DNA of 61,825 nt from Sphingomonadales bacterium (GTDB lineage: Bacteria; Pseudomonadota; Alphaproteobacteria; Sphingomonadales; Govanellaceae). Below are positions 36,311-45,085 of the stretch, one piece after another (the first letter of the stretch is position 1; each line of letters begins with the position of its first letter). The notes under the pieces were generated by a model that made no database searches, was not told where the DNA came from, and worked only from the letters and a program-made list of their open reading frames with translations. The DNA is taken from assembly GCA_019455285.1 (NCBI GenBank), contig JACFMS010000021.1, positions 1-61,825 of the forward strand, read 5' to 3'. Both the position numbers and the translations under genes were made by a program.

Positions 36311-38029
36311 ATGGGCCTTTTCGTTCTCATCAAATCGGGACCGCAAGCGGAAGGGGCGATAGCGCGCGCCAGCGAGGTTGCGGAGAAACGCGGCTTTACC
36401 AATCTGACGCGCCGGCAGGTGGCGGGCCACGAACTTCTTCTCGCCCCCAAGATGGTCAGCCCAACGCCGCAACTTTTTGAAGACGCAGCCGGCAATTTTG
36501 TGCTGGCGGCAGGCACGCTGTTTTACCACGGGATGTTCAGCGCGCCGGCCTTGGAGCAAATTTTGACTGATGCCATGGGCGACGGCATTGATGATGCGGC
36601 GCTGCGCGGCAGCTTTGCCCTTCTGACCCATCTGCATGGCCGCTTGGAGCTCATCATCGACGCCCTGGGCAGTTATGCGACGTACGCCAGCGTCGATGAT
36701 GAGGTATGGTCCAATTCATTCTTGGCGGCGGCGGCGGCGCTGTCACGCCGCACGCTGTCCTCGCAGGGAGTCTACGAATACGTCTTTCAAGGCGCAACTT
36801 ACGGCGGCGATACGATCTTAAGGGAACTGCGCCAGTTGTCGCCGCATCGCCGCTATGGCATCACCCCCGACCGGATCGACGAATTGCGGCCGATACAGCT
36901 CGACCTGTCGCCGCGCAAAGGCGATTTGACGTCGCAGCTGACGCTGGTGCGCCATGTGCTCAATGACAATTTCGCCGCCATCGTCCGCGGCTTTGGCGAC
37001 AAGGTGGATACCGCGCTGTCGGGCGGATATGACAGTCGGCTCATTCTGGCCTTGCTGCGCGCCCATGGCGTCACCCCTGAAGTTCATGTCTACGGCGCAG
37101 CCGACGATCCCGATGTCAAGGTGGCCAAAGCCATCGCAGCGGGCGAGAAGATCGCCTTGCGCCATGACGATAAATCAAAACACGGGCGTGATGATCCCGC
37201 CGCCATTGCGGAAGCCACCGAGGCGCAGTTCTGGGCTTTCGACGGCTGGCCGGTGGACGGCGTCATCGGCAATGGCAGCGATCTTGCCACCCGCCGCGCC
37301 CGCGCCGCAGACGGCAAGATCGCCTTGAACGGCGGCGGCGGCGAGGTGTTTCGCAATTTCTTCTACCTGCCGAACTGGGAATTCACCATTCAGGATATGC
37401 TGGCGACCTTCTACAGCCAGTTCGATCCCAAAGTGACCACCCCCCGCTTTATCGAGCGCGCCTATTATGAGGCGCTCAACGATAAGATGATGGCGATATT
37501 CATCAAGCGGCGACAGTACCTATCCAGAACCGAGGTAGAGTTCGTCTACCCTGGATTTCGCGGCCGTTTCTGGACCGGGCGCAACACCGCGCTCAACAAC
37601 CATTTCGGGCCGGCGCTGACGCCGTTCTTTGAACTCAATGTAGTGCGTGAGGCGGTGCGCGTCCCGCTCGGCCATAAGAACCATGGCGTGTTCGAGGCGG
37701 CGCTCATTGCCCAGATCGACCCGGCTCTGGCGCGCTATCCTTCAGTCTATGGCCATAGCTTCCACAAAGCGCCACCGCTAAGTCGCCGGCTGAAAGATTG
37801 GCTGACCTATATCCGCCCGCCGGCGCTGCGCCGCGTCAGCTATCGCTGGCAGAACCGTTTCCACAAGCCGCAGCCCCATACGTGGCTCATCGGTAATCAC
37901 CGCGCCGCCTACCTGCCCCAAGGCACACCAGTGATGTCGGAATTCTTCCAGGTGGGGGCAATGACCGATTCGGCGCAGCTTAATCGGCTGCTGACCCTGG
38001 AATATCTGTGCCGGCGGCTAGGGATTTGA
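36311..38029 (+). CDS. asparagine-synthetase-like protein without glutaminase Cys
   Basis: 572 residues, GAGGAA before ATG. The second half has the ATP-pyrophosphatase loop SGGYDSRL (about residues 238-245) and the NGGGGEVFRNFFY segment of asparagine-synthetase-like enzymes. The N-terminal domain keeps the class-II amidotransferase outline, but residue 2 is Gly (MGLF), so the catalytic Cys2 is absent and glutamine cannot be used in the normal way. It may form an amide bond with another amine donor, or activate a carboxylate on the polysaccharide. The last 50 bases overlap the convergent deacetylase gene. Confidence 0.85.
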   Translation: MGLFVLIKSGPQAEGAIARASEVAEKRGFTNLTRRQVAGHELLLAPKMVSPTPQLFEDAAGNFVLAAGTLFYHGMFSAPALEQILTDAMGDGIDDAALRGSFALLTHLHGRLELIIDALGSYATYASVDDEVWSNSFLAAAAALSRRTLSSQGVYEYVFQGATYGGDTILRELRQLSPHRRYGITPDRIDELRPIQLDLSPRKGDLTSQLTLVRHVLNDNFAAIVRGFGDKVDTALSGGYDSRLILALLRAHGVTPEVHVYGAADDPDVKVAKAIAAGEKIALRHDDKSKHGRDDPAAIAEATEAQFWAFDGWPVDGVIGNGSDLATRRARAADGKIALNGGGGEVFRNFFYLPNWEFTIQDMLATFYSQFDPKVTTPRFIERAYYEALNDKMMAIFIKRRQYLSRTEVEFVYPGFRGRFWTGRNTALNNHFGPALTPFFELNVVREAVRVPLGHKNHGVFEAALIAQIDPALARYPSVYGHSFHKAPPLSRRLKDWLTYIRPPALRRVSYRWQNRFHKPQPHTWLIGNHRAAYLPQGTPVMSEFFQVGAMTDSAQLNRLLTLEYLCRRLGI

Positions 38030-38996
38030 TTTCCCAGGGCGTCGTCCCTCGTCCGCCCAGCTCGCCGGTGAAAAATTCCAGAAACGCTTCGATACCGTCG
38101 AGAAAAGCTTGCCGCTCGTCCAGCGTGCGCACATAGGGCGCGCCGCCCGGCAACAACGACGAGCTGTGATAGGCGTAGGTGAATACCTGTCGCCCCGCTT
38201 TTGCCAGGTAGCGCGTCAGCCGGCAGTTATCCGCCGCCGACATCCCTTCTGGCGTCAAGGGAATGCGCTCGACGAGGCGCAGCCGCGCCAGAATGCCCGG
38301 CAGGCGCAATGCCCGGCCGAGCCCGCTGGTGGCCAGATGATGCGCCGGTTCGCCGAAACGCCCCAGGATGCCCGGATAGCCCCGGGTCAGGGGGATTTCC
38401 AGCAGTCCGCCGCCAAACCAGTAGGGATCGTGGGGATAGCCTTTGAAATTCGGCCCGCCATCCTCGCTAAAATCAGTGGCCGGCACCACCGAGAGGTCGA
38501 TTTCATAGCCCAGCTCTTTTAAAATCCCCGGCGTATTCGCGCCCAGGCCATAGCGTCCGGCCTTATAGATTTTCGGCTGTACGCCGATATTGGCGGCGAT
38601 GGTTCCGGTCAGAATCCGCAGCTTCTCGCGCTCCAATTCCGCGGGCAGATTGCCGGGATAGGAGTTGCGGGCATTGAGCGCCTCGCCCTCCGGCGGGTTG
38701 ACCCAGGGGTGGAGATGCGCGCCGATCAGGCATCGCCCGGTCGCCGCCCAGTCCTTGAACACCGCCGCCGAGGCTTCTGTGGCCGCCACCGGATGATCGA
38801 CCACATAGGTCGGCTTGACGCCGAACTGTTCGAATAGGGCCTGGGCATGGCGCTGCTCGGCGATACTGGCCACCGACCGGCTCATCGGGTCATGGGGTTT
38901 GGACCAGTCGAATTCCTCCTCGGTATCGACCACCACCAGCAACAAGGGCGGCAAACCCGCCGGCAAGCGGGCGGGGCGAAAGGGGGCGCCGATCAT
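37980..38996 (-). CDS. polysaccharide deacetylase-like protein (NodB fold)
   Basis: 338 residues. VVDTEEEFDW supplies the Asp pair of motif 1; GAHLHPWVNPP supplies the two histidines of motif 2; YKAGRYGLG fits motif 3. No signal peptide, so probably cytoplasmic or membrane-peripheral. Expected to remove N-acetyl or O-acetyl groups from a polysaccharide intermediate. Preceded by a small membrane protein with stop/start overlap (TGATG). Confidence 0.85.
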   Translation of the reverse strand: MIGAPFRPARLPAGLPPLLLVVVDTEEEFDWSKPHDPMSRSVASIAEQRHAQALFEQFGVKPTYVVDHPVAATEASAAVFKDWAATGRCLIGAHLHPWVNPPEGEALNARNSYPGNLPAELEREKLRILTGTIAANIGVQPKIYKAGRYGLGANTPGILKELGYEIDLSVVPATDFSEDGGPNFKGYPHDPYWFGGGLLEIPLTRGYPGILGRFGEPAHHLATSGLGRALRLPGILARLRLVERIPLTPEGMSAADNCRLTRYLAKAGRQVFTYAYHSSSLLPGGAPYVRTLDERQAFLDGIEAFLEFFTGELGGRGTTPWEIKSLAAGTDIPGSAAD

Positions 38997-39163
38997 CAGG
39001 ATTTCTTATTCCCCGCCTTGGGGTTGCCCTGGCCGAACGCCTGCGGCTGGCTGGGCGGCGCCTTGGCGGGGCGCCATAGCTTCAGGTCGTCATAGCGCAC
39101 CGAGCGATAGACGACATACATCAGCACCACGCTGAAGATCAAAAAAGCCACGGCTTCCAGCAT
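38996..39163 (-). CDS. small single-pass membrane protein, 55 residues
   Basis: ATG 39163 is preceded by AAGGA with 6-base spacing. One hydrophobic segment (LEAVAFLIFSVVLMYVVY) is followed by a basic, Pro/Gly-rich tail ending KAGNKKS. It overlaps the deacetylase start by one base and could anchor or partner that enzyme at the membrane. No family recognised. A longer reading frame upstream has no ribosome site. Confidence 0.6.
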   Translation of the reverse strand: MLEAVAFLIFSVVLMYVVYRSVRYDDLKLWRPAKAPPSQPQAFGQGNPKAGNKKS

Positions 39164-39335
39164 CGTCGATCCTTCAACCTGCCCCCTGCGGCGCGGCGGC
39201 GAAAGCCCTGGCCGCAGGCTCATCGGCTGGTTATAAACGTTTGGCCATCGTGCCGCAAATCCGTGCACGAAATGTTAAGCCCCTAAGCCTACTTTCCAAT
39301 GGCTTAGACTACGCAACGTTGGAGTGACGGCGCGC

Positions 39336-40667
39336 ATGCTGCGCAGTCTATATGTCTTTTTTCTGATCTTCTCCACCCTGCCGGTGATCCTGTGGAAACC
39401 GCATGTGGGGGTGCTGGTGTGGTCATGGATTTCCTACATGAACCCGCACCGCTTGACCTATGGCATCGCCTACCAGTTCAACTTCCTGGATTACGTGGCG
39501 GCGGTGGCCCTGGTATCCACCCTCTTGGCGCGCGAGCCCAAAAGCCTGCCCAAACACCCCCTGGTATGGCTGCTGGCCGCCTATTTCATCTGGGTCACCA
39601 TCACCTCGGCGTTTGCCGACGCCCAAACCTTGGCCTGGGATAAGTGGTGGAATTTCACCAAGGTGATCCTGTTCACGTTCGTTACCATGATGCTGATGCA
39701 GACCAAGGAACGCCTTCACGCGCTCTTGTGGGTCATCGTGCTGTCCATCGGCTTTTTCGCCATGAAGGGGGGGCTGTTCACCATCATGACCGCCGGCGCC
39801 AACCGGGTGTGGGGACCGCCGAGCACCTTCTTTGAGGACAACAACGACTTTGCGTTGGCATGCGTGATGCTGGTGCCACTGGTGCGTTACATGCAGACGG
39901 CGGTGGAAACGAAGTATCTGCGCTGGATCATGCTGGCCAGCGTTTTCATCGGTCTGTTTGCCATCTTCGGTACGCAATCGCGCGGCGCGCTGGTGGGCAT
40001 TTCGTCCATGTTGTTGTTTCTGGTATGGAAATCAAAGCGCTTCATCTTTGGCATTGCCGCCATCGGATTTGCCGTGGCCATCGGCTTGGTCTTTATGCCC
40101 GATAGCTGGCGCGAGCGCATGTCGACCATCGAGAAGTATCAGGAAGACGCCTCGGCGCAGGGCCGGCTCGATATGTGGAAGTTCGCCATCGACGTCGCCG
40201 CCGACCATCCCATCGTCGGCGGCGGGTTCGATATGTTCTACAACAACAAGTATCGCGCCATCTATCTGCCGGAAGGCACCCAGGGACGCGCCGTGCACTC
40301 GCTTTATTTCGAGGTCTTGGGCGAACATGGCTACGTCGGCCTGATCCTCTATCTGCTGATCGGCATCACCACCTTCTTCACCTGCGGCGGCATCATTCAA
40401 CGCACCCGCGACCACCCGGACATCAAATGGGCCGGCACGCTGGCTGCCATGATCCAGGTCAGCCTGGTGGGGTTTGCCACTGCAGGCGCGTTTTTGACGG
40501 TCGCCACTTTCGACCTTTATTACCACCTGGTCGCGGTCACCGCGATGTTGAAAGTGATGGTCGATCGCGTGTTGGCGGGAGCGGTCGTTAAAGCTGGCGA
40601 GAAAGTGATTGCCGCCCCCCCTGCTGCGCCTTATCTTGCCGGAAAGTTTGGCGGGCTTAAGCGCTGA
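39336..40667 (+). CDS. O-antigen-ligase-like protein, exosortase-A-associated
   Basis: About 443 residues and 10-12 membrane segments. The start MLRSLYVFFLIF and WSWISYMNPHRLTYG, FFEDNNDFALA and FGTQSRGALVG are signatures of the putative O-glycosylation ligase family of exosortase-A loci. A large periplasmic loop (about residues 255-330, with GRLDMWKFA and DHPIVGGGFDMFY) corresponds to the Wzy_C/WaaL ligase core. A GTG at 39324 is an alternative start but abuts its GGAG. Transfers polysaccharide or oligosaccharide from undecaprenyl carrier to an acceptor. Confidence 0.9.
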   Translation: MLRSLYVFFLIFSTLPVILWKPHVGVLVWSWISYMNPHRLTYGIAYQFNFLDYVAAVALVSTLLAREPKSLPKHPLVWLLAAYFIWVTITSAFADAQTLAWDKWWNFTKVILFTFVTMMLMQTKERLHALLWVIVLSIGFFAMKGGLFTIMTAGANRVWGPPSTFFEDNNDFALACVMLVPLVRYMQTAVETKYLRWIMLASVFIGLFAIFGTQSRGALVGISSMLLFLVWKSKRFIFGIAAIGFAVAIGLVFMPDSWRERMSTIEKYQEDASAQGRLDMWKFAIDVAADHPIVGGGFDMFYNNKYRAIYLPEGTQGRAVHSLYFEVLGEHGYVGLILYLLIGITTFFTCGGIIQRTRDHPDIKWAGTLAAMIQVSLVGFATAGAFLTVATFDLYYHLVAVTAMLKVMVDRVLAGAVVKAGEKVIAAPPAAPYLAGKFGGLKR

Positions 40668-40706
40668 TCATCAAAGAATTCTACGTTCAGGAGCATCATC
40701 CCTCAC

Positions 40707-41810
40707 ATGCCGACATCAACCGTTCACCTGATCGCCGCCGCACGACCAAATTTCATGAAGGTGGCGCCGCTTTATCACGCCTTGAAGAAGGAGCCGTGGT
40801 GCCAAGTCAAGCTGGTGCATACGGGGCAGCATTATGACCCCAATATGTCGGACGCCATCTTTCGCGACCTCGGCCTGCCGGATCCGGATTTCCATCTCGG
40901 CGTCGGCAGCGGCAGCCATGCCGAACAGACCGGCGGGGTGATGATCGCCTATGAAAAAATCTGTCTGAATAGCGATCGCCCCGATTGGATCATCGTCGTC
41001 GGCGATGTCAATTCGACGGCTGCGTGCGCCATGGTTGGAACCAAGCTTCTCATTCCCGTGGCGCATCTGGAGGCCGGCTTGCGCAGCGGCGACCGCCGCA
41101 TGCCGGAAGAAATCAACCGCCTGGTCACCGACGCCATCGCCGACCTGTTGTGGACGCCATCGCCGGACGCCGATGAGAATTTGCGACGCGAGGGCGTGCC
41201 CGAATTTCGTATCGAACGGGTAGGCAACATCATGATGGACTCTTACGAACTGATGCGATCCCAAATCGCCGCCGCCAACGCCCCGGCGGCCCATGGCGTA
41301 ACCCCTGGCAACTATGGCGTCGTTACCCTCCATCGACCGTCCAATGTTGATGATAAAGCAACCTTGAACCTACTGGCCGATCAGCTAAAGCAAGCGGCGG
41401 CGAAGATTCCGCTGGTGTTCGCGGTCCACCCTCGCACCCGCAAGCGCTTGGCCGAATTCGGTCTCTTGGCCGACTTGGAGCGCGCCCCGGGTCTTAAACT
41501 GGTGGAGCCGGTCAGCTATATCCCGTTCATGAGCCTGGTCAGCAGCGCCAAGCTCGCCATCACCGACTCCGGCGGCTTGCAGGAAGAAACCACTTATCTC
41601 GATATTCCTTGCCTGACGCTGCGCGAAAACACCGAGCGGCCGATTACCGTCAGCGAGGGCACCAACCGACTGGTCGAGCCGAAAAACCTTTTGGAGAATA
41701 TCGAAAAGGTGTTGGCCGGAAAGTGGCCGCATGGCCGCCGTCCCGAGCAGTGGGATGGCAAGGCCGCCCAACGCATCGTCGCCAGCCTCAGGCGCCGGAC
41801 CGGGAACTGA
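40707..41810 (+). CDS. wecB: UDP-N-acetylglucosamine 2-epimerase (non-hydrolysing)
   Basis: 367 residues. Converts UDP-GlcNAc to UDP-ManNAc. TGQHYDPNMSDAIF, VGDVNSTAA, HLEAGLRSGDRRMPEEINR and SDSGGLQEE-like TDSGGLQEETTYL match the family, including the acidic catalytic residues. Convergent with the next gene, overlapping by 23 bases. Implies ManNAc or a derivative in the exported polysaccharide. Confidence 0.95.
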   Translation: MPTSTVHLIAAARPNFMKVAPLYHALKKEPWCQVKLVHTGQHYDPNMSDAIFRDLGLPDPDFHLGVGSGSHAEQTGGVMIAYEKICLNSDRPDWIIVVGDVNSTAACAMVGTKLLIPVAHLEAGLRSGDRRMPEEINRLVTDAIADLLWTPSPDADENLRREGVPEFRIERVGNIMMDSYELMRSQIAAANAPAAHGVTPGNYGVVTLHRPSNVDDKATLNLLADQLKQAAAKIPLVFAVHPRTRKRLAEFGLLADLERAPGLKLVEPVSYIPFMSLVSSAKLAITDSGGLQEETTYLDIPCLTLRENTERPITVSEGTNRLVEPKNLLENIEKVLAGKWPHGRRPEQWDGKAAQRIVASLRRRTGN

Positions 41811-43116
41811 TCAGCTTTTCCAGGAAATTCTCTAGCCGCGCGAACTGACGCGGCCGGGCGAAGCTTTCCATATCGCCGGCAGGAGCCGGAATCAAGCCGC
41901 CCCGCTTTTGCGGCAGCCATGCCCGTAACGCATCGGCGATCGCTTGCGGGTTGTTGGCGACCACGCCGAAGCCCTGATCACGAATGATTTCCGCCGCCTC
42001 GCCGGTCTCGCTGCCCACCGACAAGATGGGCCGCCGCGCGCCGATGTATTCGAAAAGTTTACCGGCGAGCACGCTGTCCTCGCGCGGATCATCCCAGCGC
42101 AGCAACAGCAATAGGTCAGCGCCGCGCTGGCGGCGGATGGCCTCCTTGCGGGGGATCAGGCCGCTCACTTCCACCGAGTCTGTCACGCCATGGGCGGCAG
42201 CGAGTTGGCGCACCAGTTCCAAGGCTTCCGGCATGTGGAAGATGACCCGCACCCGTCGCGCCTCATCGCCCATTAGCGCCAGCGCGGCAAAGAGCGCGGC
42301 GGGATCGCGTTTGCCGGGGTAGATGCCGCCGGTATAGATGATGGTCAGCCGCTCCCGGTCCAGCGGTTCGATGGCCTCATCCGGATAATCCGCCGGGTCA
42401 TAACCGTTCATCACGAATTCCACCGGCTGGCGGTGTTTTTTTGCCAGCCAATCGGCCCAGGTGCGGGTCACCGTCACCAGGCCGGCGGCGCCGTTTAGCG
42501 TTCTGTTTTCCAGCCGCGACTCGATCCAACGGCGAACCGACCCGCCGTCATAATAAGGATGATCGACCCATAAGTCGCGGTACTCGCAGACCCAGGGCGC
42601 GCCCGACAGTCGCGCCAGCCGGGACGCCACCAACAGCCCGGTATGGGGCGGCGCGCTGGCGTAGATGATGTCGGGCCGCCAGCGGGCAAACAGCGCCCGC
42701 CCGGCGCGCACGGCATGGCCGTACCAGCCGATCCGGGAATCAGGGGTCGAAACGATGGCGGCGTAAAACGCCGACAGCCGCGCCCACCAGGGCTGCCGGA
42801 CCGGGGAAGAGGAGGACCCCTCGGCCCCCGGTGAGGACGCTATCGGCGTTGATGCCGGGGGCTTGCCCAGCCAAGCCTTAAGCGTCGCCTTGAGCCGGCC
42901 CGGCACTTCCAGAACCTCGAAAACCGGCGTGAAAATCACCCGCTCGGCGGGAATTTCCGGCTGCATGACCGCCGGGAATCCGGCGTTCTTGGGCGCCAAT
43001 ACGCGCACGTCGTGGCCGCGCTCCAAGAGATACTTCGCCAGTTTGTTGACCCGCGTCGCCGACACCGGGGCATAGGGCGGGAAGTAGCCGGCAACCAGGA
43101 GAATTTTCATGGCCAT
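41788..43116 (-). CDS. glycosyltransferase, GT4 family (WbuB-like)
   Basis: 442 residues. N-terminal VAGYFPPYAPVSATRVNKLAKYLLERGHDV and a C-terminal donor domain with YTGGIYPGKRDPAALFAAL and GKLFEYIGARRPIL (acidic E-x7-E-like region) give a GT-B fold. Probably adds one sugar to the lipid-linked precursor on the cytoplasmic face. Sugar unknown. Confidence 0.88.
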   Translation of the reverse strand: MAMKILLVAGYFPPYAPVSATRVNKLAKYLLERGHDVRVLAPKNAGFPAVMQPEIPAERVIFTPVFEVLEVPGRLKATLKAWLGKPPASTPIASSPGAEGSSSSPVRQPWWARLSAFYAAIVSTPDSRIGWYGHAVRAGRALFARWRPDIIYASAPPHTGLLVASRLARLSGAPWVCEYRDLWVDHPYYDGGSVRRWIESRLENRTLNGAAGLVTVTRTWADWLAKKHRQPVEFVMNGYDPADYPDEAIEPLDRERLTIIYTGGIYPGKRDPAALFAALALMGDEARRVRVIFHMPEALELVRQLAAAHGVTDSVEVSGLIPRKEAIRRQRGADLLLLLRWDDPREDSVLAGKLFEYIGARRPILSVGSETGEAAEIIRDQGFGVVANNPQAIADALRAWLPQKRGGLIPAPAGDMESFARPRQFARLENFLEKLISSRSGA

Positions 43117-43237
43117 CCGTGGGTTAATGGTGGTTGGTCCTTAAGGCGGCGTTAAGCGAATGCCCTCATGCTCTATACCGGCATTGCCACGACTTCGCCA
43201 TATGGTCATGATAATGGCGACAATGGGTAAGGAAATG

Positions 43238-43855
43238 ATGACCATGACTCGCCTCGTCACTGCGTTCCTCGTTGCCATGAGCGTATTTGGCGCCGACTCC
43301 GCCTGGAGCCGGTCGATCTTTGAAAAACCGATGTATAACGAGGAAACCAAGAGCTATTTCGAACTCGTCAGCATCGCTTACTATAATAACGGCGTCGGCG
43401 TGACCTGGGGCAAGGCGCGGCATTTGGCGGAGCTGCGCAGCTTCGGCGGCGTTCAGGGCCGGCTGGCGGTTATCCCCTCGGCTCAGGTGGATATGTTCAT
43501 CCGCATCAATTTCCGCCCCGATGAAAATACCTGGTTCGGCCTGTACTACGATTGCTCGCTGAAGAATCTGGTGTGGGTCACCGGGGAGGCTTTCCCGCGG
43601 AACGGCTACGCCAATTGGCGCGAGCCGTGGTTTCGCGGCCACCAGGGCATGTTTTGTAACGTCGGCGAAAACAAAATGCCGGTCTTCCTCGCCTTCGCCC
43701 ATCCCGATCACGCCTGGGCGATCCAACTGCCGGCAAAGTGGTGGTACTACTATCTGGTCGAATATCCCACCGGGAAGCGGCTGGAAAACGAAAAAGACTT
43801 AAGACCCGTATCCAAACCGTTCCAGCATTTATTGCGCCGTTACGATCAGCAATAA
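43238..43855 (+). CDS. secreted C-type-lectin-like domain protein
   Basis: About 205 residues. Start ATG 43238 (after AAGGA; 43244 also possible). Signal peptide with cleavage near SAWS. The rest follows the C-type lectin fold: VTWGKARHLAELRSFGGVQGRLAVIPSAQVDMFI, TWFGLYYD, LVWVTGEAFPRNGYANWREP, and a closing WAIQLPAKWWYYYLVEYPTG. Two Cys (about residues 117 and 149) could form the single long-loop disulfide. Carbohydrate binding outside the cytoplasm is plausible, perhaps to the polysaccharide made here. Confidence 0.75.
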   Translation: MTMTRLVTAFLVAMSVFGADSAWSRSIFEKPMYNEETKSYFELVSIAYYNNGVGVTWGKARHLAELRSFGGVQGRLAVIPSAQVDMFIRINFRPDENTWFGLYYDCSLKNLVWVTGEAFPRNGYANWREPWFRGHQGMFCNVGENKMPVFLAFAHPDHAWAIQLPAKWWYYYLVEYPTGKRLENEKDLRPVSKPFQHLLRRYDQQ

Positions 43856-43879
43856 ACTCTTGAAAGACACCGCGACGCC

Positions 43880-45085
43880 ATGCGCATCCTGCATGTGTTC
43901 GATCATTCACTGCCGCTGCACAGCGGCTATACCTTCCGCAGCTTCGGCATCATCACCGAACAGCGCCGCCGCGGCTGGCAGACCATGCACGTCACCACGC
44001 CGCGACATATTCGCCCCGGTCCGCCGGTGGAGGAGGTGGAGGGCCTGCGCTTTTACCGCACGCCAACGCCGGCCCCTATACTCACGAAGTTGCCGCTGGT
44101 CCGCGAGATCGCCGAAATGCGCGCCACCCGCCGCCGTTTGGCCGAAGTCATCGCCGAGACCAAGCCCGATATCATCCATGCTCATTCGCCGGTGTTAAAC
44201 GCTCTGCCCGCGCTCAAGGCGGCGCGCGCCGCCGGCCTGCCCTGCGTCTATGAAATCCGCGCCTTCTGGGAGGACGCGGCGGCCGCCCACGGCGCCTGCC
44301 GGGAAGGCGATCTGCGCTACCGCGTCAGCAAGGCGCTGGAAACTCACGCCGCACGCCGCGCCGATGCGGTGACCGTGATCTGCGAGGGTTTGCGCGGCGA
44401 CCTCATCCGCCGCGGCATTCCGGAAAGCAAAATCACCGTCATTCCCAACGCCGTGGATATCGCCAAATTCTCCGGCGGTCTGGCCAAGGATGACGCGTTG
44501 GCCGCCTCGCTCGGCCTATCAGATGCCGAGGTCTTGGGCTTCATCGGCTCGTTTTATGATTACGAAGGGCTTGATGTCTTGATCGACGCCTTGCCAGCGC
44601 TTCTGGCGTTGCGGCCCAAGGCGCGGCTGTTGCTGGTCGGTGGCGGGCCGGAGGATGAGCGCCTGCGACAGCGCGCCGCAGCCTCGGGATTGGCGGATAA
44701 GATTCTATTCACCGGCCGGGTGCCGCATGCCGAGGTCGATCGCTACTACAGTCTGATCGACGTTCTCGTCTACCCGCGCAAATCCATGCGCCTGACCGAT
44801 CTCGTCACCCCGCTAAAACCACTGGAGGCCATGGCCGAGCGCAAGATGGTGGCGGCCTCCGACGTTGGCGGCCACAAGGAACTTATTCAGGGCGGCGTTA
44901 CCGGCACCCTGTTCAAGGCCGATGATGCGGCGGATTTGGCGCGCGTAGTGGGCGACCTCCTTGCCCGCCGCGGCGACTGGCCGGTAATGCTGGAGGCGGC
45001 TCGCGCCTATGTCGAGCGCCAGCGCACCTGGGCGGCCAGCGTCGCCCACTACGATCGGGTCTATCTACCGCTTATGGGTCGCTAA
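43880..45085 (+). CDS. exosortase-A-associated glycosyltransferase (GT4)
   Basis: 401 residues. The opening MRILHVFDHSLPLHSGYTFR is the signature of the XrtA/PEP-CTERM-associated glycosyltransferase family. GT-B fold with donor-site segment VPHAEVDRYYSLIDVLVYPRK and PLKPLEAMAERKMVAAS. Lies 24 bases after the lectin-like gene on the same strand; its 3' end overlaps the convergent glycosyltransferase by 21 bases. Confidence 0.92.
   Translation: MRILHVFDHSLPLHSGYTFRSFGIITEQRRRGWQTMHVTTPRHIRPGPPVEEVEGLRFYRTPTPAPILTKLPLVREIAEMRATRRRLAEVIAETKPDIIHAHSPVLNALPALKAARAAGLPCVYEIRAFWEDAAAAHGACREGDLRYRVSKALETHAARRADAVTVICEGLRGDLIRRGIPESKITVIPNAVDIAKFSGGLAKDDALAASLGLSDAEVLGFIGSFYDYEGLDVLIDALPALLALRPKARLLLVGGGPEDERLRQRAAASGLADKILFTGRVPHAEVDRYYSLIDVLVYPRKSMRLTDLVTPLKPLEAMAERKMVAASDVGGHKELIQGGVTGTLFKADDAADLARVVGDLLARRGDWPVMLEAARAYVERQRTWAASVAHYDRVYLPLMGR

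Noticed and set aside
39300-39315. GG-N10-GC pattern resembling a sigma-54 promoter before the O-ligase gene
   Set aside because: Only the invariant dinucleotides match; the expected start would leave about nine bases before the ATG and no leader with a ribosome site.
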